DNA of 64,000 bases from SLFH01 sp050486265 (GCA_050486265.1 JBJHCY010000001.1:186001-250000), one strand, 5' to 3'. Positions 50,585-61,880 are shown, numbered from the stretch's first letter. Translations and numbers: made by a program. Notes: generated by a model from the letters alone, not told the origin.

Positions 50585-53500
50585 ATGGCCAAGGGTTCCA
50601 TGCGTAGCAGGCGCGGTTCGGTTCGTTCGGCGGTTCTGGCCGGCCCGCTGCTGACGATGGTGTGCGTGCCGGCGCTGGCGGGTCCTCAGGGCGAGGTGGT
50701 CCGCCAGGGGCAGGCGTCGTTCAACCGCGACGGCTCGGTGACGACGATCACCGCCTCGCACAACTCGATCATCGAGTACAGGTCGTTCAACATCGCCGGG
50801 CACGAGACGGTCCGGTTCGTTCAGCCCAACGAGCAGGCGCGTGTGCTCAACCGGGTGAACAGCGCCGATCCGTCGCGGATCGACGGCTCGCTGATCGCCA
50901 ACGGGCGCGTGTACCTGGTCAACCCCGCGGGCGTCTACTTCGGCGACGGGGCGCTGGTGAATGTGGGCGCGTTGTACGCCGCGGCGGGGAACATCTCCAA
51001 CAATGACTTCAACGCCGGTCGCGACCACTTCAAGCTGACCGGGCGTGTGGAGAACCGCGGGTTCATCCAGGGCGACATGGTCGCGCTCTTGGGCACAAGC
51101 GTGGCGAACTTCGGCACGATCGTCGCCGACGAGGGCACGATCGCGATGGTCGCTGGCGACGATGTGCTCATCGGCACCCGCAACGGACGCATCTTCGCCA
51201 AGGCGAGCGTGCGCGACACCGGCCGGATGGCGGGCGTGGGCGGCGTCGAGAACGCCGGCATGCTGCACGCCGAGAACGGCGACATCCTGCTCGGCGCGGG
51301 CGACATCTACGCGATGGTCATCCACGACGCCTCGAAGATCCGCGCCGAGATGGTCCGGATCCACGGCGGGATGCAGGCCGATGTGTATGTCAGCGGCTCG
51401 ATCGATGTCTCCAATGACGCGGTCGGCGGGGTCGGCGGCAGCGTCGAGATCTTCGGCAACCGCGTCGGCCTCATCCGCGCCGACATCGACGCGTCGGGCC
51501 ACGCCGGGGGCGGGACGATCCTCGTTGGCGGCGACTACCGGGGCCAGGGCGACAAGCCCACGGCGCTCCGCACCGCGGTCGACTACGACTCGACCCTCCG
51601 CGCCGACGCATTGGTCCGGGGCGACGGCGGCGCCGTCATCGTCTGGGCAGACGAACTGACTGGCTTTGCGGGCCATGTCAGCGCCCGAGGCGGCGCCAAG
51701 GGCGGCGACGGCGGCTTCGCCGAGGTCTCGGGCAAGGAGCACCTGATTTTCAGAGGCACCGCGGACATGACGGCCGCGAAGGGCGCCCTGGGCACGCTGC
51801 TGCTCGACCCCGAGAACATCACGATCGTCGACGGGGCCAGCGGCACGGGCAGCTACGACGACCCGGCGAACTTCACCGCCGGCGTCATCAACGCCGACCC
51901 GGGCGTGGACCACACGCTCAGCAAGGGCTTCCTCGAGGCGTTCACCGCAGCGAATCTCGAACTGATCGCCAACGACAGCATTTTCGTCCAGTCGCTGACG
52001 GGCGATGTGCTGGACCTCTCGAACATCTCGACGAGCGTGATCTTCCGCGCCAACGACAACGGGCTCGGCGCGGGCAATGTCAACGGCGGCGTCTTCCAGA
52101 TGCAGGACATCGCCACGACGATCATGACCGCGGGCGCGGATGTCAGCATCTTCGCCCACGAGATCATCCTCGGCGGGCTCTCGACCGGCGGCGGCGATGT
52201 GCTGCTCGACGCGGGCGGGGCGATCACGCTGGGCGACGGCACGATCACCAACAGCATCAACACCGGCGGCGGCTCGTTTACCGCGAACGCCGGCGACGCG
52301 TTCGGTGTGCTGGCGAACTACTCGATCAATACCGGCGCTGGGACGGCCTCGGTGACTTCCGGCGCCTCGATCTCGCTGGCGGGCACGCTGACCTCCGGCG
52401 CGCTGGACCTGACCGCCGACGACAACATCAGCATCAACGCGGATATCACGGCCGGCGGGCAGGCCGAGTTCTTCGCCGACGCTTCCGACGACGGCACGGG
52501 CACGCTGGCGATCGCCGATAATGTGACGGTTGATTCCGACGGCAACGACATCCTCGTGCGTGCCGCGAATCTGACGATCGGTTCGGGCGGGCGCCTCGGC
52601 GCCGCGGGCAACACGGGCGATGTGTACCTCGCGCACAACGGCGGGGGGATGGGGATCGGGGCGGTTTCTGGCACGCCGCCGTTCCTGATCGATCTCGACA
52701 CTTACAACCGCATCAGCGGCGCCGACCTGATCGTCGGCGGGACGACGCTCGGCGCGGCGACGGCGAGCTCGATCGAGGTCGCTTCGACGCTCGCCTCGGG
52801 CGGGATCACGGGCGACATCTCGCTGAACGCCAACAGCGTCTCGTTCACCGGGGGCGGCTCGGTCGCGACGCCCGGCTCTCTGACGATCGACGCGCCGACC
52901 TCGATCTCCTTCGGGGCCGACCTCGATGTCGACGGCAACCTGTTTGTCAATCACGACGCGACGGCCACCGGCACACGATCGTTCACCACCGAGGGCTACC
53001 AGGTCTGGGCCGACACGCTCTCGCTCGGCGGGAACACGACTTTCACGGCCCACTCCGACGGCGGCGTCAACGACGGCATCACCTTCGCCGGGGCGGTCTC
53101 CGGCGCGGGCACCCTGCTCTTCCGCCAGCGCGACGAGGACACCGACTTCCAGGTCGGCGGCGGTACGACGCTGACGAACAACATCCTCCTCGACGCCGCG
53201 TCGATCGGGAACCTCGCCGACGGCTTCGCGTCGATCACCTTCGGGTACGCGACCGGGACCGCGAATCTTGAGATCGGCAACGCGGCCATCCAGGACGCGG
53301 TTCTCTTCCGCGCGGCCGCGGCGACGGTCACCGGCGGGCTGTCGACCAACGACGCCGCCGCGACCATCGGCTTCAGCAGCAATCTGGTCCGTCTGGGCGC
53401 GGGCTCGTCGGTCTCGACAGCCAACGCGGGGATCACCTTCGTCGGCGATGTCGAGGTCTTCGGCGGGGGCGCCGCCTCGGTGACCTCCGCAGGCGGGAAC

Positions 53501-56500
53501 ATCGCGTTCAACCAGGGGATCTCGGGCGACACCTCGACGCCCGGCGCCGAGTCGCTGACGCTCAACGCGGGCGCGGGCTCGCTGACGGTCTCGGGCTCGA
53601 TCACCGGCGACGGGACGGGGGCGAACGCCGACGGCCTGACCGCGGTGACGATCACCAACGCGGGCACGACCAGCATCCAGGGGGTCGCCATCTCGGGCGC
53701 GTTGACGACCAGCAACCGTCTGACCGGCGCGTTTACGACCAGCGGTCAGGACATGACCGTCGGCTCGCTGGACATGCAGGGCCAGGCGATGACTTTCGCA
53801 GGCGTCGAGGCGACCTCCGGCGGTGTGTCGATCGACAACAGCGGCCAGCTCACCCTCAACGGGAATGTCGACGCCGACGGCGCGTTCGCCCAGACCAACT
53901 CGACCGCCAGCGGCCTGAGCGCCGTGAGCGTCAACGGCGACATCGACGCCGACGGGATCTCCTTCGCCAGCGATGTGACGCTGGGCGGGGCGGGCGACCG
54001 CACGCTCGCGTTCGGGACCGGCGGCTTGACCATCGACTTCGGTCTCGATGTCAACGGGCGGAACCTCGATATGGTCGGCAACGGCACATTCTCTGTCGGG
54101 ATCGAGATCCTCGACGGCGCGGGCACGGGCAGCGCGGTCGTCTCGATCCGGCCGAACGATGTGCTCGACAACATCAATGTCGGGTCGCTGGTGATCGGTA
54201 CGGCGTTGACGATGAGCTCGGCGACGATCAACCGGATCGACGCCTCGATCGCCCGTCTGGACATCGGCACCGCAGCGACCGGCCAGCACGACATCACTGT
54301 CGGCGGGTTCTCGCCCGGGCACGCGTTCAGGACCGATGTCCGCCTGCTTGCGCCGACCGGGTTCGGCCTGGGCGTGCTGGGCGGCGAGCTGCGCTCAGAC
54401 GCCGACCTTTCGGTGCTGACGCCTCGGACCGAGATCCGAGGCCTGGAGTTGGTGACGCAGGGCGGAGCGGTGCAGTTCGACGGCGACCTCGTGGTAGACA
54501 CCAATTTCACTCAGGACAGCTTCATCCGCACCAACGGCGGCGCCGTCACTGTCAACGGCGACCTCGGCGGCGACTTCCAGAACAGCGAACGCGATCTGGA
54601 GATCGACGCGGGCTCCGGCACGATCACGCTTAGTGATGTTTTCGGGGATCTGAGCCTCGGGACGGCCGGACCCAACGCCCTGCGCAGCCTCGAGTTGATC
54701 GGCGGCGTCATCAACCTCGGCGAGGTGAGCCTGAGCGGCGATCTGACCGTTGACAACGCCGCAACGCTGACGCTCGGCGGCGGGGTCGTCCTCGGCGGCG
54801 CGTTCGCGCAGACAAACTCGACATCGAGCGGGGCCAGCCAGGTGGCGCTCAACCACGACATCGATGCGGGCGGGGGGATCTCGTTCGCCAGCGATGTCAC
54901 AGCCGGCGGGACCGGCGGGCGCACGCTCGCGTTCGGGACCGGCGGGCTGGACATCGGTTTCGGCCTTGATGTCAACGGCCGCAACCTCGACCTGGTCGGC
55001 AACGGCACGCTCTCGGTCGGCATCGAGATCATTGACGGCGCCGGCTCCGGCAGTGCGGTCGTGTCCATCCGACCCAATGGTGTGTCCGACAGCATCAACA
55101 TCGGATCGCTGGCCGGCGGGTCCGCGCTGACGATGGACTCGGCGACGGTCAACAGGATCGACTCGTCGATCGCCCGCTTGGACATCGGCACCGCCGGCAC
55201 CGGGCAGCACAGCATCTTTGTCGGCGGCTTCTCGCCCGGGCACGCGTTCAGGACAGACACGAGGTTTATCGCTCCGACCGGGTTCGGCGTGGGCGTGTTC
55301 GGCGGCGAGGTCCGCGCCGACGCGGACCTGACGGTCCTCTCGCAACGCGCCGAGCTCCGCGGTGTCGAGATGGTGACCCAGGGCGGTGATGTGGTTATCG
55401 ACGGCGACCTTGTCGTCGACACCAGCGTGACCACCGACAGTTTTATCCGCACCAACGGGGGCGCGATCACCGTCAACGGCGACCTCGGAGGCGAGTTCGA
55501 GCTCTCCGATCGTGCGCTGGAGCTCAACGCGGGCTCGGGCGCCATCACGCTCAACGATGTCTTCGGCGACCTGGTCCTCGGCACGCCCGCCCTCGATTCG
55601 CTGCGCGATCTCGAGCTGATCGGCGGCGCGATCAATGTCGGCAGTGTCACCCTCCTCGGCGATCTGACGGTCGACAACGCCGGCGTATTCACCCTCGGGG
55701 GCGATGTCGATCTCGGCGGCGCGTTCAGCCAGACCAACTCGACCGCGGGCCTGCTCAGCGCCAACACCCTCGGCGGGAGCATCGACGCCGACGGAGGCGT
55801 CTCCTTCAGCAGCGCTACGGCTCTCTCGGGCGGGAACCGCACGCTCCGCAGTTCCGCCGGCGCGATCGTCTTCGGCGGCCTCTTCTTCGACACCCTCGCC
55901 TTCGACGCGGCGTTGATCGCCAACACGATCGACTTCTCAGGCCTGACGCTGAATGTCACCGGCACCGGCGACCTGATCCTCCGTCCCGTGGACCTGACCG
56001 ACGCGATCGACATCGGCGATGTCGCCGGCGCAGGCGGCACGCCGGGCGGCGGGCTCACGATCGACAACGCCAGCCTCGCCAAGATCTCGGCGGGTTTCAA
56101 CAGCGTTCAGTTCGGCTACGACTCGACGCAGTTCGACACGCCCGCCAACGGGCAGCACACGATCCAACTCGGCGATGTCGGGCCCGCCTCGGCGTTCGTC
56201 AACGAGACGGTCTTCCTCGCCCGCGACGCCGGGCAGATCGACATCATCGGCGAGGTGCTCGGCGACGCCGACGGCTCGCTGACATTCCGCGCCCCGACGA
56301 TCCGCTTCGGCGACGGCGCCGTGATCGACACCGTCGACGGCGATGTCCTCTTCTTCGGCAACGCCGAGCTGCTCGGCGACGCATCGGTCTTCTCCTCCAC
56401 CGGCGCCGTCAGCTTCGCCGGAGCGGTCGACGGCGGCTTCTCGCTGCTGGTCGACACGCTCGGCAATGTGCTGTTCGACGATCTGATCGGCGCCGTGACG

Positions 56501-59500
56501 GCGCTGGCCGAGTTCGATGTCGTCGGACGCAATGTCCTGCTCAGCGGCATCGGCACGCTCGCCGACGCGGGCGTCACCGGCCTGACCAGCGTCCTGGCGA
56601 TCGACATCCTCACCTTCGACGGCGGGGTCTACAACGCCGGCGAGCAGTTCTACGGCGCCGGCGACGAGGCACGCATGGTCAACGCCGACACCAGGTTCTT
56701 CTCTGGCGGCGAATCGATCTTCTTCACCGAGGTCAACAACAACACCGCCGATGGCGACGGCATCATCGTCCTTGTCGACGGGGCCGACCTCACGATCCGC
56801 ACCGGCGGCGGCGACCTGTTCATCGAGCGCGGCATCACCAGTGTCTCGGGCGCATCGGGCGACGCGATGATCGATTTCGACGCCGAGACAGGCGCGATCG
56901 ACATCCTCGGCGCCGTCGGGGATCCCTTCGCCGTCGGCTCGGTGCTGATGAACGCCGGCGAGCTCCTGCTCAGCGGTGTGATCTCCACGGGCACGCAGGA
57001 CTACACCGCGGACTCGATCGAGCTCTCCGGCCTCTTCGAGACCGGCACGGGCGGGATCGACTTCGACGGCGATGTGTTGCTCGTCGGCGATACGACCGTC
57101 CGCACCCCGGGCACGGGCCCCGCGGACTCGATCCGTGTGACCGGCTCGATCGACGGCGGGTTCGCCCTCGTGCTCGACGCCGGCGACGCCGACGCGGCGA
57201 TCGACCCGCAGAACATCCAGCCGACGGCGGGCGATGTCGAGCTGCTCGGCGCCGTGGGCGCCGATGTGCCGCTGGCGTCGCTGGCGGTCAGCGCGTGGAA
57301 CATCTTCCTCGACGGGATCGGCGCGTTCGATGTCGATTTCAACCCGCTCGAAGGCGTGCTGGGCGACACGACGGTCCGCGCCGGCAACAACATCGAGTTC
57401 GGCGGGCCGCTGTACGCCGCGGGGGCCAACCCCGGCGCCGTCACCCGCTACGAGTCGGCGCGCGCGTTCGTCGCGGCGGGCGAGGACGAGCAGGGCGCGA
57501 TGCTGCTCTCGACCGACACGGAGTTCTACGCGTTCGGGACCGACCTGGTGTTCGTCGGTTCGCTCCAGGGCCAGACGGGCGACGAAACGCTCCTGGTCGA
57601 CGCGGGCGCCGGGAGCGCGAGCTTCGGCATGGTCGGCGGCGATGTCGCCGATCCCAACGCCGTCACGCTTTCGGACATCGTGATCTCCGCCGACGACATC
57701 GAGCTCAACGGCGAGGTCGCGGGCGGCACCATCGTGCTGCAGCAGGGCACGGTCGGTCGCGACATGTTCATCGGTGTCGGCAGCCCCGGCGCGGGCGTGG
57801 TGCTCTCCGACGGCGAGATCTCCCTCCTCCGCGACGGGTTCGACTCGATCACGATCGGGCGCGAGGACCACACCGCGGGCCTCTTCATCGGCGACGCGAC
57901 CTTCATCGACCCGGTCACCTTCCGGGCGACCGAGCAGGGGGCGAGCGTCACGGTGCAGGGCACGCTGACCGGCAACGACAACGCGACGATCACCGTCCTC
58001 GGCGCCATGGCGACGACCAACCTCCAGGGCGACATCGTCACCGCCGGCAACGATGTGCTTATCGACGACAATGTCATCGTCTCCGGCGACGCCTCGATCA
58101 CAACCGACGGCGGGCAGATCCGCATCACCGGCACGATCGACGGGACCGGCAGCGCGTCGGACGCGCTGACCCTCAACGCCTTGGACGGGGATGATCCGGA
58201 CCTGTCGGGCAGCGTGCTGCTCGAGGGCGTCGTCGGGGCCGACACCCCGCTCGGCTCGCTCATCGTCAGGGCGCTCAACGCCTCGCTGGCGGGCTTCGGC
58301 GACCTCGACAACGCGGGCGTTATGGGCCTGACGGATATCGCCGCGGTGAACAACATCGACTTCGACGGCGATGTCTTCCACACCGGCGAGGGCTCGGGCG
58401 GTGTGACCACTTATCGCGCCGGCGACAACACCCGCGTGACCATCTCGGGCACCCGCGTCCTCAGCAGCGGCGGCTCGATCAGTTTCGGCGAGTACATCAA
58501 CGGCGGCGCATCGCCCGACGGCGGCATCCTCCTCGTCGACGGCGCGAGCCTCCGCGTCGAGTCCGGCGGCGGGAACATCGCCATCGCCCGGGGCGTGCAG
58601 TCCGACGAGGACCCCGCCAACCCGGCGAATCTGACCGTCGACGCCGGCGCCGGCTCGGCCTCACTCCTCGGCGGGATCGGCACCGATGTCCCGGTCGGAC
58701 GCGTGCAGGTCACCGCCTCCCAGGCGACCCTCGGCGATGTCCTGAGCAACAACACCCAGACCTACACCGTCGGGCAGACCACCCTCAACGGCGATCTGCG
58801 GACCTTCACCGCCGGCAGCGGCGCGATCTCCTTTTCCGGCGCCGTCGTCGTCGGCGAGGATGTCTCGCTGCAGACCCCGGGGCAGAGCGGCGACAACATC
58901 TCGATCGGGGGCGACCTCACCGGCGATCCCGCCCGCACCGTTTCGTTCAACACCGGCAACCTCGCGGACTTCTCGATCGCCGGCTCGGTCGGCTCCGCCT
59001 CGGCGCCCTTCGGAGTGCTGCGGATCGAGAACGCCCGCGACGCGACTTTCGGCGGGTCGGTGATTGTCGACCAGTTCGTCCAGGCCGCGGGCCAGCGATT
59101 GACCACCTTCTCGGGCCCGGTCACCACGACTGGCGCAGGGGGCTTCAGCTTCTCGGGCACCAACCTCACCGCCTCGCAGCTCGTCAGCGCCGAGGGCGAC
59201 GGCAATGTGCTCGCCAGCGGCGCCAACTTCACCTTCAACGGCGGGCTCAACGCCGGCTCGGGCGGGATCGAGCTGAACGCTCAGAATGTCACCCTCGACG
59301 GCCCGCTGACGACAACCGGAGGCGGCGATGTCAGCGTGACCAACTCCGCGACGCTCCGCTTCCGCGAGGGCGCCAACGCCGATCTTTCCGGCTCGTTCAC
59401 CCAGAGCGGCGTCGGCGAGGTGCTGCTGGAGAACAGCTCGTTCACCGCGGCGCCCGGCGGCTCGCTCTCCTTCGCCGGCGTGGTCACCCTCGCCAACAAC

Positions 59501-61846
59501 CTCCTCATGACCGCCGACGCGATGGTCTTCGCAAGCCGCGTCCTGTCCGACGACGACGGCGCAAGGTCGCTGACGCTCGAACTCAACGGCACGGCGCTCT
59601 TCGAGGACCTGCTCGGCCAGGCAGGCGCCAGGCTGGACAGCCTGACCGTCCGGCGCAGAACCCCGTCCGGTGTCGCAAATGTCGACTTCGGCGCGGGCGT
59701 CAACACGACCGGCGACCAGCTCTATCGCGGCGGCACCGTCCGCACCGTCACCGGCGCCGCCTCCGATGCCTCGATGGTCTCGGGCGGCTTCATCGAGATG
59801 CGCAACTTCGAGACCACGGTCGAGACCACGGTCGAGACCGCGGCCCGCTTCAGAGTCAACAACAACCTGACGATCGGCGATACGACCTCGATCGACGCCG
59901 GCACGAACTTCCGCGTCAACAACATCTTCGTCGCCAACGCCCCGGCCCTGCTCAGCGCCGGCCTCGATATGTTCCTCCCCGGATCCAATCGCTTCAGCGC
60001 CGATGTCTCCTTCGAGGTCGACCGCGACTTCGTCGCCGGCGGCGGGGGCGTCACCGGCCCGGCCCTCCGCGTCAACCCCAGCGCCACGGCGGACTTCCGC
60101 GTCGGGCGCAGGGCCGCCGTCGAGGGCAACACCGTCGTCGGCGGCACCATGGTGATGGTCTCCGGCTCGGACATGACCTTCCGGGGAATCATCAACGGCC
60201 TGCCCAACGCACGCGGCAATCTCCACCTGCTCGTCGACAGCATGTTCCCGCTGCTGCGCAACAACGGCTCGACCATGAACGCCGCCCAGATGGCCCAGGC
60301 CGCCTCGACGATCCCGCTCCTGAGCATCGACCGCTCGATCGGCGGCGTGAACCCGCTCGGGTCCGTGACGCTGAACGAGAAGCGCTTCGAGATCAGCGGT
60401 TCCTCGCTCGTCGAGGCGTTCGGCGGGCCGATCGGCGGCGCCGATGTGGTCTACGGGTCGCGCGTCACCGACACCTCCGACCCCTTCGCCTTCGCCCCGA
60501 CCGCGACCATCCTCCTCGGCGGGCCGGTCTCCAGGGCCGAGCTCTCCCAGAACGGGCTCGGCGGTCAGCTGACCGTGCAGGACTTTGTGATCGCCGCGGA
60601 GGACTTCCGCGTCGGCTTCTTCGAGAATGTCAATGTCGCCGGCAATCTGATCTTCAACAACATCTCCGGCACGACCCGGGCCGCCTTCGGCGACATGGGC
60701 GTCTTGGGGCGTGCGATCATCGATGTCGACGAGATCTTCTTCCGCACACGCCCGGCCCGCCCGGTGCTGGAGGGCCAGGTCAGCGAGGGGGTCTCCGAGG
60801 CGCAGTCGCGCGGGGCGTTCCAGATCCAGATCAACAACCGACCCGACCTCGTCGTCGCCGGCATCGAATCTGACAACTTCGTCGACGGCCTCGTGCAGAC
60901 GACCTATATCGACGGGCCGGTCGCGGCCTTCGGCGCGACGCCTCAGGTCCGGACCTTCCGCTTCGCCAACACCAACCAGGCCGGCGATGTGACCGGCACG
61001 AGCACGCTGAGCAACAACGGCTACGCGGTCGCGCTGCCAGAGGGCGCCGACAGCATCGACGGCTCGGGGAGCTTCACCAGCGACTTCGGCGCGAACATCT
61101 CGCTGCTGCTTCTTGAGAATCCGTTGGTGCGTGCGACCTTCTCGGTCGAGAGCGCAGACACCGGCGACAGGCTCGCCCTTGACCTGAACGCCCTGGGTAT
61201 CTCGACGGTCAGCCCGGCGCTGGCGACGGCGACGGCGCTCGCCGCGGCCCAGGACCTCGCAGAGGTTCCCGAGGACACGACCGTGGGCCTGGTGCAGGTC
61301 GAGCAGCTCCGCCAGATCGGCATCTTCACGAGGCCCGCCGACCCGGACACGGTGATCGACGCGATCATCGGCTACGCCCTCTACAACGACGGCCCGTCCA
61401 CGGGCGACGAGCCGAGGCTCGAAGTCACCCGCAACCGCCTGGACTTCGGCGTCGTCGAGCGGGTGCTCCGCCAGTACCGCGAGCTCTACCGCGAGGAGCG
61501 TGTCGACCCCGAGACGGGCGAGGTCACCTCCGTCGATCGTTCTTCGCAGATCCGTCAGACGCTCGACAGCTCCGTGGTCGACTACTACACAGAGACCGGC
61601 GCCGAGGAGTTCGACGCGGCAGAGTTCCTCGCATTCGTCCGCGAGACTCCGGGCCACGGCGAGAGCGCCGCCTACATCCGCGGGATCGCCGAGCTCCTGG
61701 AGACCATCCGCCTGCTCGGCCTCTCGCCCCTTGAGTACGCCAACGCCCGCAGTACGCTGCTGAACTATGTCCGCCCGCAAGGCCTGAGGGCCGAAGAGTT
61801 CGAGGCCGTCATCGGGCTCGCCAACTCCGAAGCGCCCAGGGGCTGA
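50585..61846 (+). CDS. Giant TpsA-type exoprotein (filamentous haemagglutinin family), 3753 aa
   Basis: A signal peptide ends near ALAG (residue 33) and is followed by a TPS secretion domain: GEVVRQGQASFNRDG, VLNRVNS and N113-P-A-G-V-Y-F-G120, the NPNGI-type motif. Then come about 3000 residues of Gly/Asp/Ser/Thr/Ala-rich short beta strands, expected to form a right-handed beta-helix. A ~306-residue unit occurs twice in tandem (residues about 1100-1405 and 1406-1711) with a third partial copy after it. Few cysteines are present. The end is helical and acidic (from about 3590), unlike the middle. It is exported by the TpsB above, and may be an adhesin, a contact-dependent toxin carrier or a surface fibre; no toxin domain is recognisable. 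Confidence 0.93.
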   Translation: MAKGSMRSRRGSVRSAVLAGPLLTMVCVPALAGPQGEVVRQGQASFNRDGSVTTITASHNSIIEYRSFNIAGHETVRFVQPNEQARVLNRVNSADPSRIDGSLIANGRVYLVNPAGVYFGDGALVNVGALYAAAGNISNNDFNAGRDHFKLTGRVENRGFIQGDMVALLGTSVANFGTIVADEGTIAMVAGDDVLIGTRNGRIFAKASVRDTGRMAGVGGVENAGMLHAENGDILLGAGDIYAMVIHDASKIRAEMVRIHGGMQADVYVSGSIDVSNDAVGGVGGSVEIFGNRVGLIRADIDASGHAGGGTILVGGDYRGQGDKPTALRTAVDYDSTLRADALVRGDGGAVIVWADELTGFAGHVSARGGAKGGDGGFAEVSGKEHLIFRGTADMTAAKGALGTLLLDPENITIVDGASGTGSYDDPANFTAGVINADPGVDHTLSKGFLEAFTAANLELIANDSIFVQSLTGDVLDLSNISTSVIFRANDNGLGAGNVNGGVFQMQDIATTIMTAGADVSIFAHEIILGGLSTGGGDVLLDAGGAITLGDGTITNSINTGGGSFTANAGDAFGVLANYSINTGAGTASVTSGASISLAGTLTSGALDLTADDNISINADITAGGQAEFFADASDDGTGTLAIADNVTVDSDGNDILVRAANLTIGSGGRLGAAGNTGDVYLAHNGGGMGIGAVSGTPPFLIDLDTYNRISGADLIVGGTTLGAATASSIEVASTLASGGITGDISLNANSVSFTGGGSVATPGSLTIDAPTSISFGADLDVDGNLFVNHDATATGTRSFTTEGYQVWADTLSLGGNTTFTAHSDGGVNDGITFAGAVSGAGTLLFRQRDEDTDFQVGGGTTLTNNILLDAASIGNLADGFASITFGYATGTANLEIGNAAIQDAVLFRAAAATVTGGLSTNDAAATIGFSSNLVRLGAGSSVSTANAGITFVGDVEVFGGGAASVTSAGGNIAFNQGISGDTSTPGAESLTLNAGAGSLTVSGSITGDGTGANADGLTAVTITNAGTTSIQGVAISGALTTSNRLTGAFTTSGQDMTVGSLDMQGQAMTFAGVEATSGGVSIDNSGQLTLNGNVDADGAFAQTNSTASGLSAVSVNGDIDADGISFASDVTLGGAGDRTLAFGTGGLTIDFGLDVNGRNLDMVGNGTFSVGIEILDGAGTGSAVVSIRPNDVLDNINVGSLVIGTALTMSSATINRIDASIARLDIGTAATGQHDITVGGFSPGHAFRTDVRLLAPTGFGLGVLGGELRSDADLSVLTPRTEIRGLELVTQGGAVQFDGDLVVDTNFTQDSFIRTNGGAVTVNGDLGGDFQNSERDLEIDAGSGTITLSDVFGDLSLGTAGPNALRSLELIGGVINLGEVSLSGDLTVDNAATLTLGGGVVLGGAFAQTNSTSSGASQVALNHDIDAGGGISFASDVTAGGTGGRTLAFGTGGLDIGFGLDVNGRNLDLVGNGTLSVGIEIIDGAGSGSAVVSIRPNGVSDSINIGSLAGGSALTMDSATVNRIDSSIARLDIGTAGTGQHSIFVGGFSPGHAFRTDTRFIAPTGFGVGVFGGEVRADADLTVLSQRAELRGVEMVTQGGDVVIDGDLVVDTSVTTDSFIRTNGGAITVNGDLGGEFELSDRALELNAGSGAITLNDVFGDLVLGTPALDSLRDLELIGGAINVGSVTLLGDLTVDNAGVFTLGGDVDLGGAFSQTNSTAGLLSANTLGGSIDADGGVSFSSATALSGGNRTLRSSAGAIVFGGLFFDTLAFDAALIANTIDFSGLTLNVTGTGDLILRPVDLTDAIDIGDVAGAGGTPGGGLTIDNASLAKISAGFNSVQFGYDSTQFDTPANGQHTIQLGDVGPASAFVNETVFLARDAGQIDIIGEVLGDADGSLTFRAPTIRFGDGAVIDTVDGDVLFFGNAELLGDASVFSSTGAVSFAGAVDGGFSLLVDTLGNVLFDDLIGAVTALAEFDVVGRNVLLSGIGTLADAGVTGLTSVLAIDILTFDGGVYNAGEQFYGAGDEARMVNADTRFFSGGESIFFTEVNNNTADGDGIIVLVDGADLTIRTGGGDLFIERGITSVSGASGDAMIDFDAETGAIDILGAVGDPFAVGSVLMNAGELLLSGVISTGTQDYTADSIELSGLFETGTGGIDFDGDVLLVGDTTVRTPGTGPADSIRVTGSIDGGFALVLDAGDADAAIDPQNIQPTAGDVELLGAVGADVPLASLAVSAWNIFLDGIGAFDVDFNPLEGVLGDTTVRAGNNIEFGGPLYAAGANPGAVTRYESARAFVAAGEDEQGAMLLSTDTEFYAFGTDLVFVGSLQGQTGDETLLVDAGAGSASFGMVGGDVADPNAVTLSDIVISADDIELNGEVAGGTIVLQQGTVGRDMFIGVGSPGAGVVLSDGEISLLRDGFDSITIGREDHTAGLFIGDATFIDPVTFRATEQGASVTVQGTLTGNDNATITVLGAMATTNLQGDIVTAGNDVLIDDNVIVSGDASITTDGGQIRITGTIDGTGSASDALTLNALDGDDPDLSGSVLLEGVVGADTPLGSLIVRALNASLAGFGDLDNAGVMGLTDIAAVNNIDFDGDVFHTGEGSGGVTTYRAGDNTRVTISGTRVLSSGGSISFGEYINGGASPDGGILLVDGASLRVESGGGNIAIARGVQSDEDPANPANLTVDAGAGSASLLGGIGTDVPVGRVQVTASQATLGDVLSNNTQTYTVGQTTLNGDLRTFTAGSGAISFSGAVVVGEDVSLQTPGQSGDNISIGGDLTGDPARTVSFNTGNLADFSIAGSVGSASAPFGVLRIENARDATFGGSVIVDQFVQAAGQRLTTFSGPVTTTGAGGFSFSGTNLTASQLVSAEGDGNVLASGANFTFNGGLNAGSGGIELNAQNVTLDGPLTTTGGGDVSVTNSATLRFREGANADLSGSFTQSGVGEVLLENSSFTAAPGGSLSFAGVVTLANNLLMTADAMVFASRVLSDDDGARSLTLELNGTALFEDLLGQAGARLDSLTVRRRTPSGVANVDFGAGVNTTGDQLYRGGTVRTVTGAASDASMVSGGFIEMRNFETTVETTVETAARFRVNNNLTIGDTTSIDAGTNFRVNNIFVANAPALLSAGLDMFLPGSNRFSADVSFEVDRDFVAGGGGVTGPALRVNPSATADFRVGRRAAVEGNTVVGGTMVMVSGSDMTFRGIINGLPNARGNLHLLVDSMFPLLRNNGSTMNAAQMAQAASTIPLLSIDRSIGGVNPLGSVTLNEKRFEISGSSLVEAFGGPIGGADVVYGSRVTDTSDPFAFAPTATILLGGPVSRAELSQNGLGGQLTVQDFVIAAEDFRVGFFENVNVAGNLIFNNISGTTRAAFGDMGVLGRAIIDVDEIFFRTRPARPVLEGQVSEGVSEAQSRGAFQIQINNRPDLVVAGIESDNFVDGLVQTTYIDGPVAAFGATPQVRTFRFANTNQAGDVTGTSTLSNNGYAVALPEGADSIDGSGSFTSDFGANISLLLLENPLVRATFSVESADTGDRLALDLNALGISTVSPALATATALAAAQDLAEVPEDTTVGLVQVEQLRQIGIFTRPADPDTVIDAIIGYALYNDGPSTGDEPRLEVTRNRLDFGVVERVLRQYRELYREERVDPETGEVTSVDRSSQIRQTLDSSVVDYYTETGAEEFDAAEFLAFVRETPGHGESAAYIRGIAELLETIRLLGLSPLEYANARSTLLNYVRPQGLRAEEFEAVIGLANSEAPRG
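53882..55720 (+). repeat. Tandem duplication in the TpsA gene (two ~918-nt units)
   Basis: The motif GAFAQTNST-SG begins at 53882 and 54800, and a diverged GAFSQTNST copy begins at 55721, giving periods of 918 and 921 nt (306 and 307 codons). Both full units share long stretches such as RTLAFGTGGL, FGLDVNGRNLD and SPGHAFRTD. They are very similar, which suggests a recent duplication and possible recombination. Confidence 0.9.
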
Positions 61847-61880
61847 ACACCGGCTTCGCGGCCGGCGTCTTGAACGATCA

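Noticed and set aside
53882..55720. CRISPR or phage-tail-like array in the exoprotein gene
   Set aside because: The repeats are ~918 nt in-frame protein units without spacers, so they are a coding tandem duplication.
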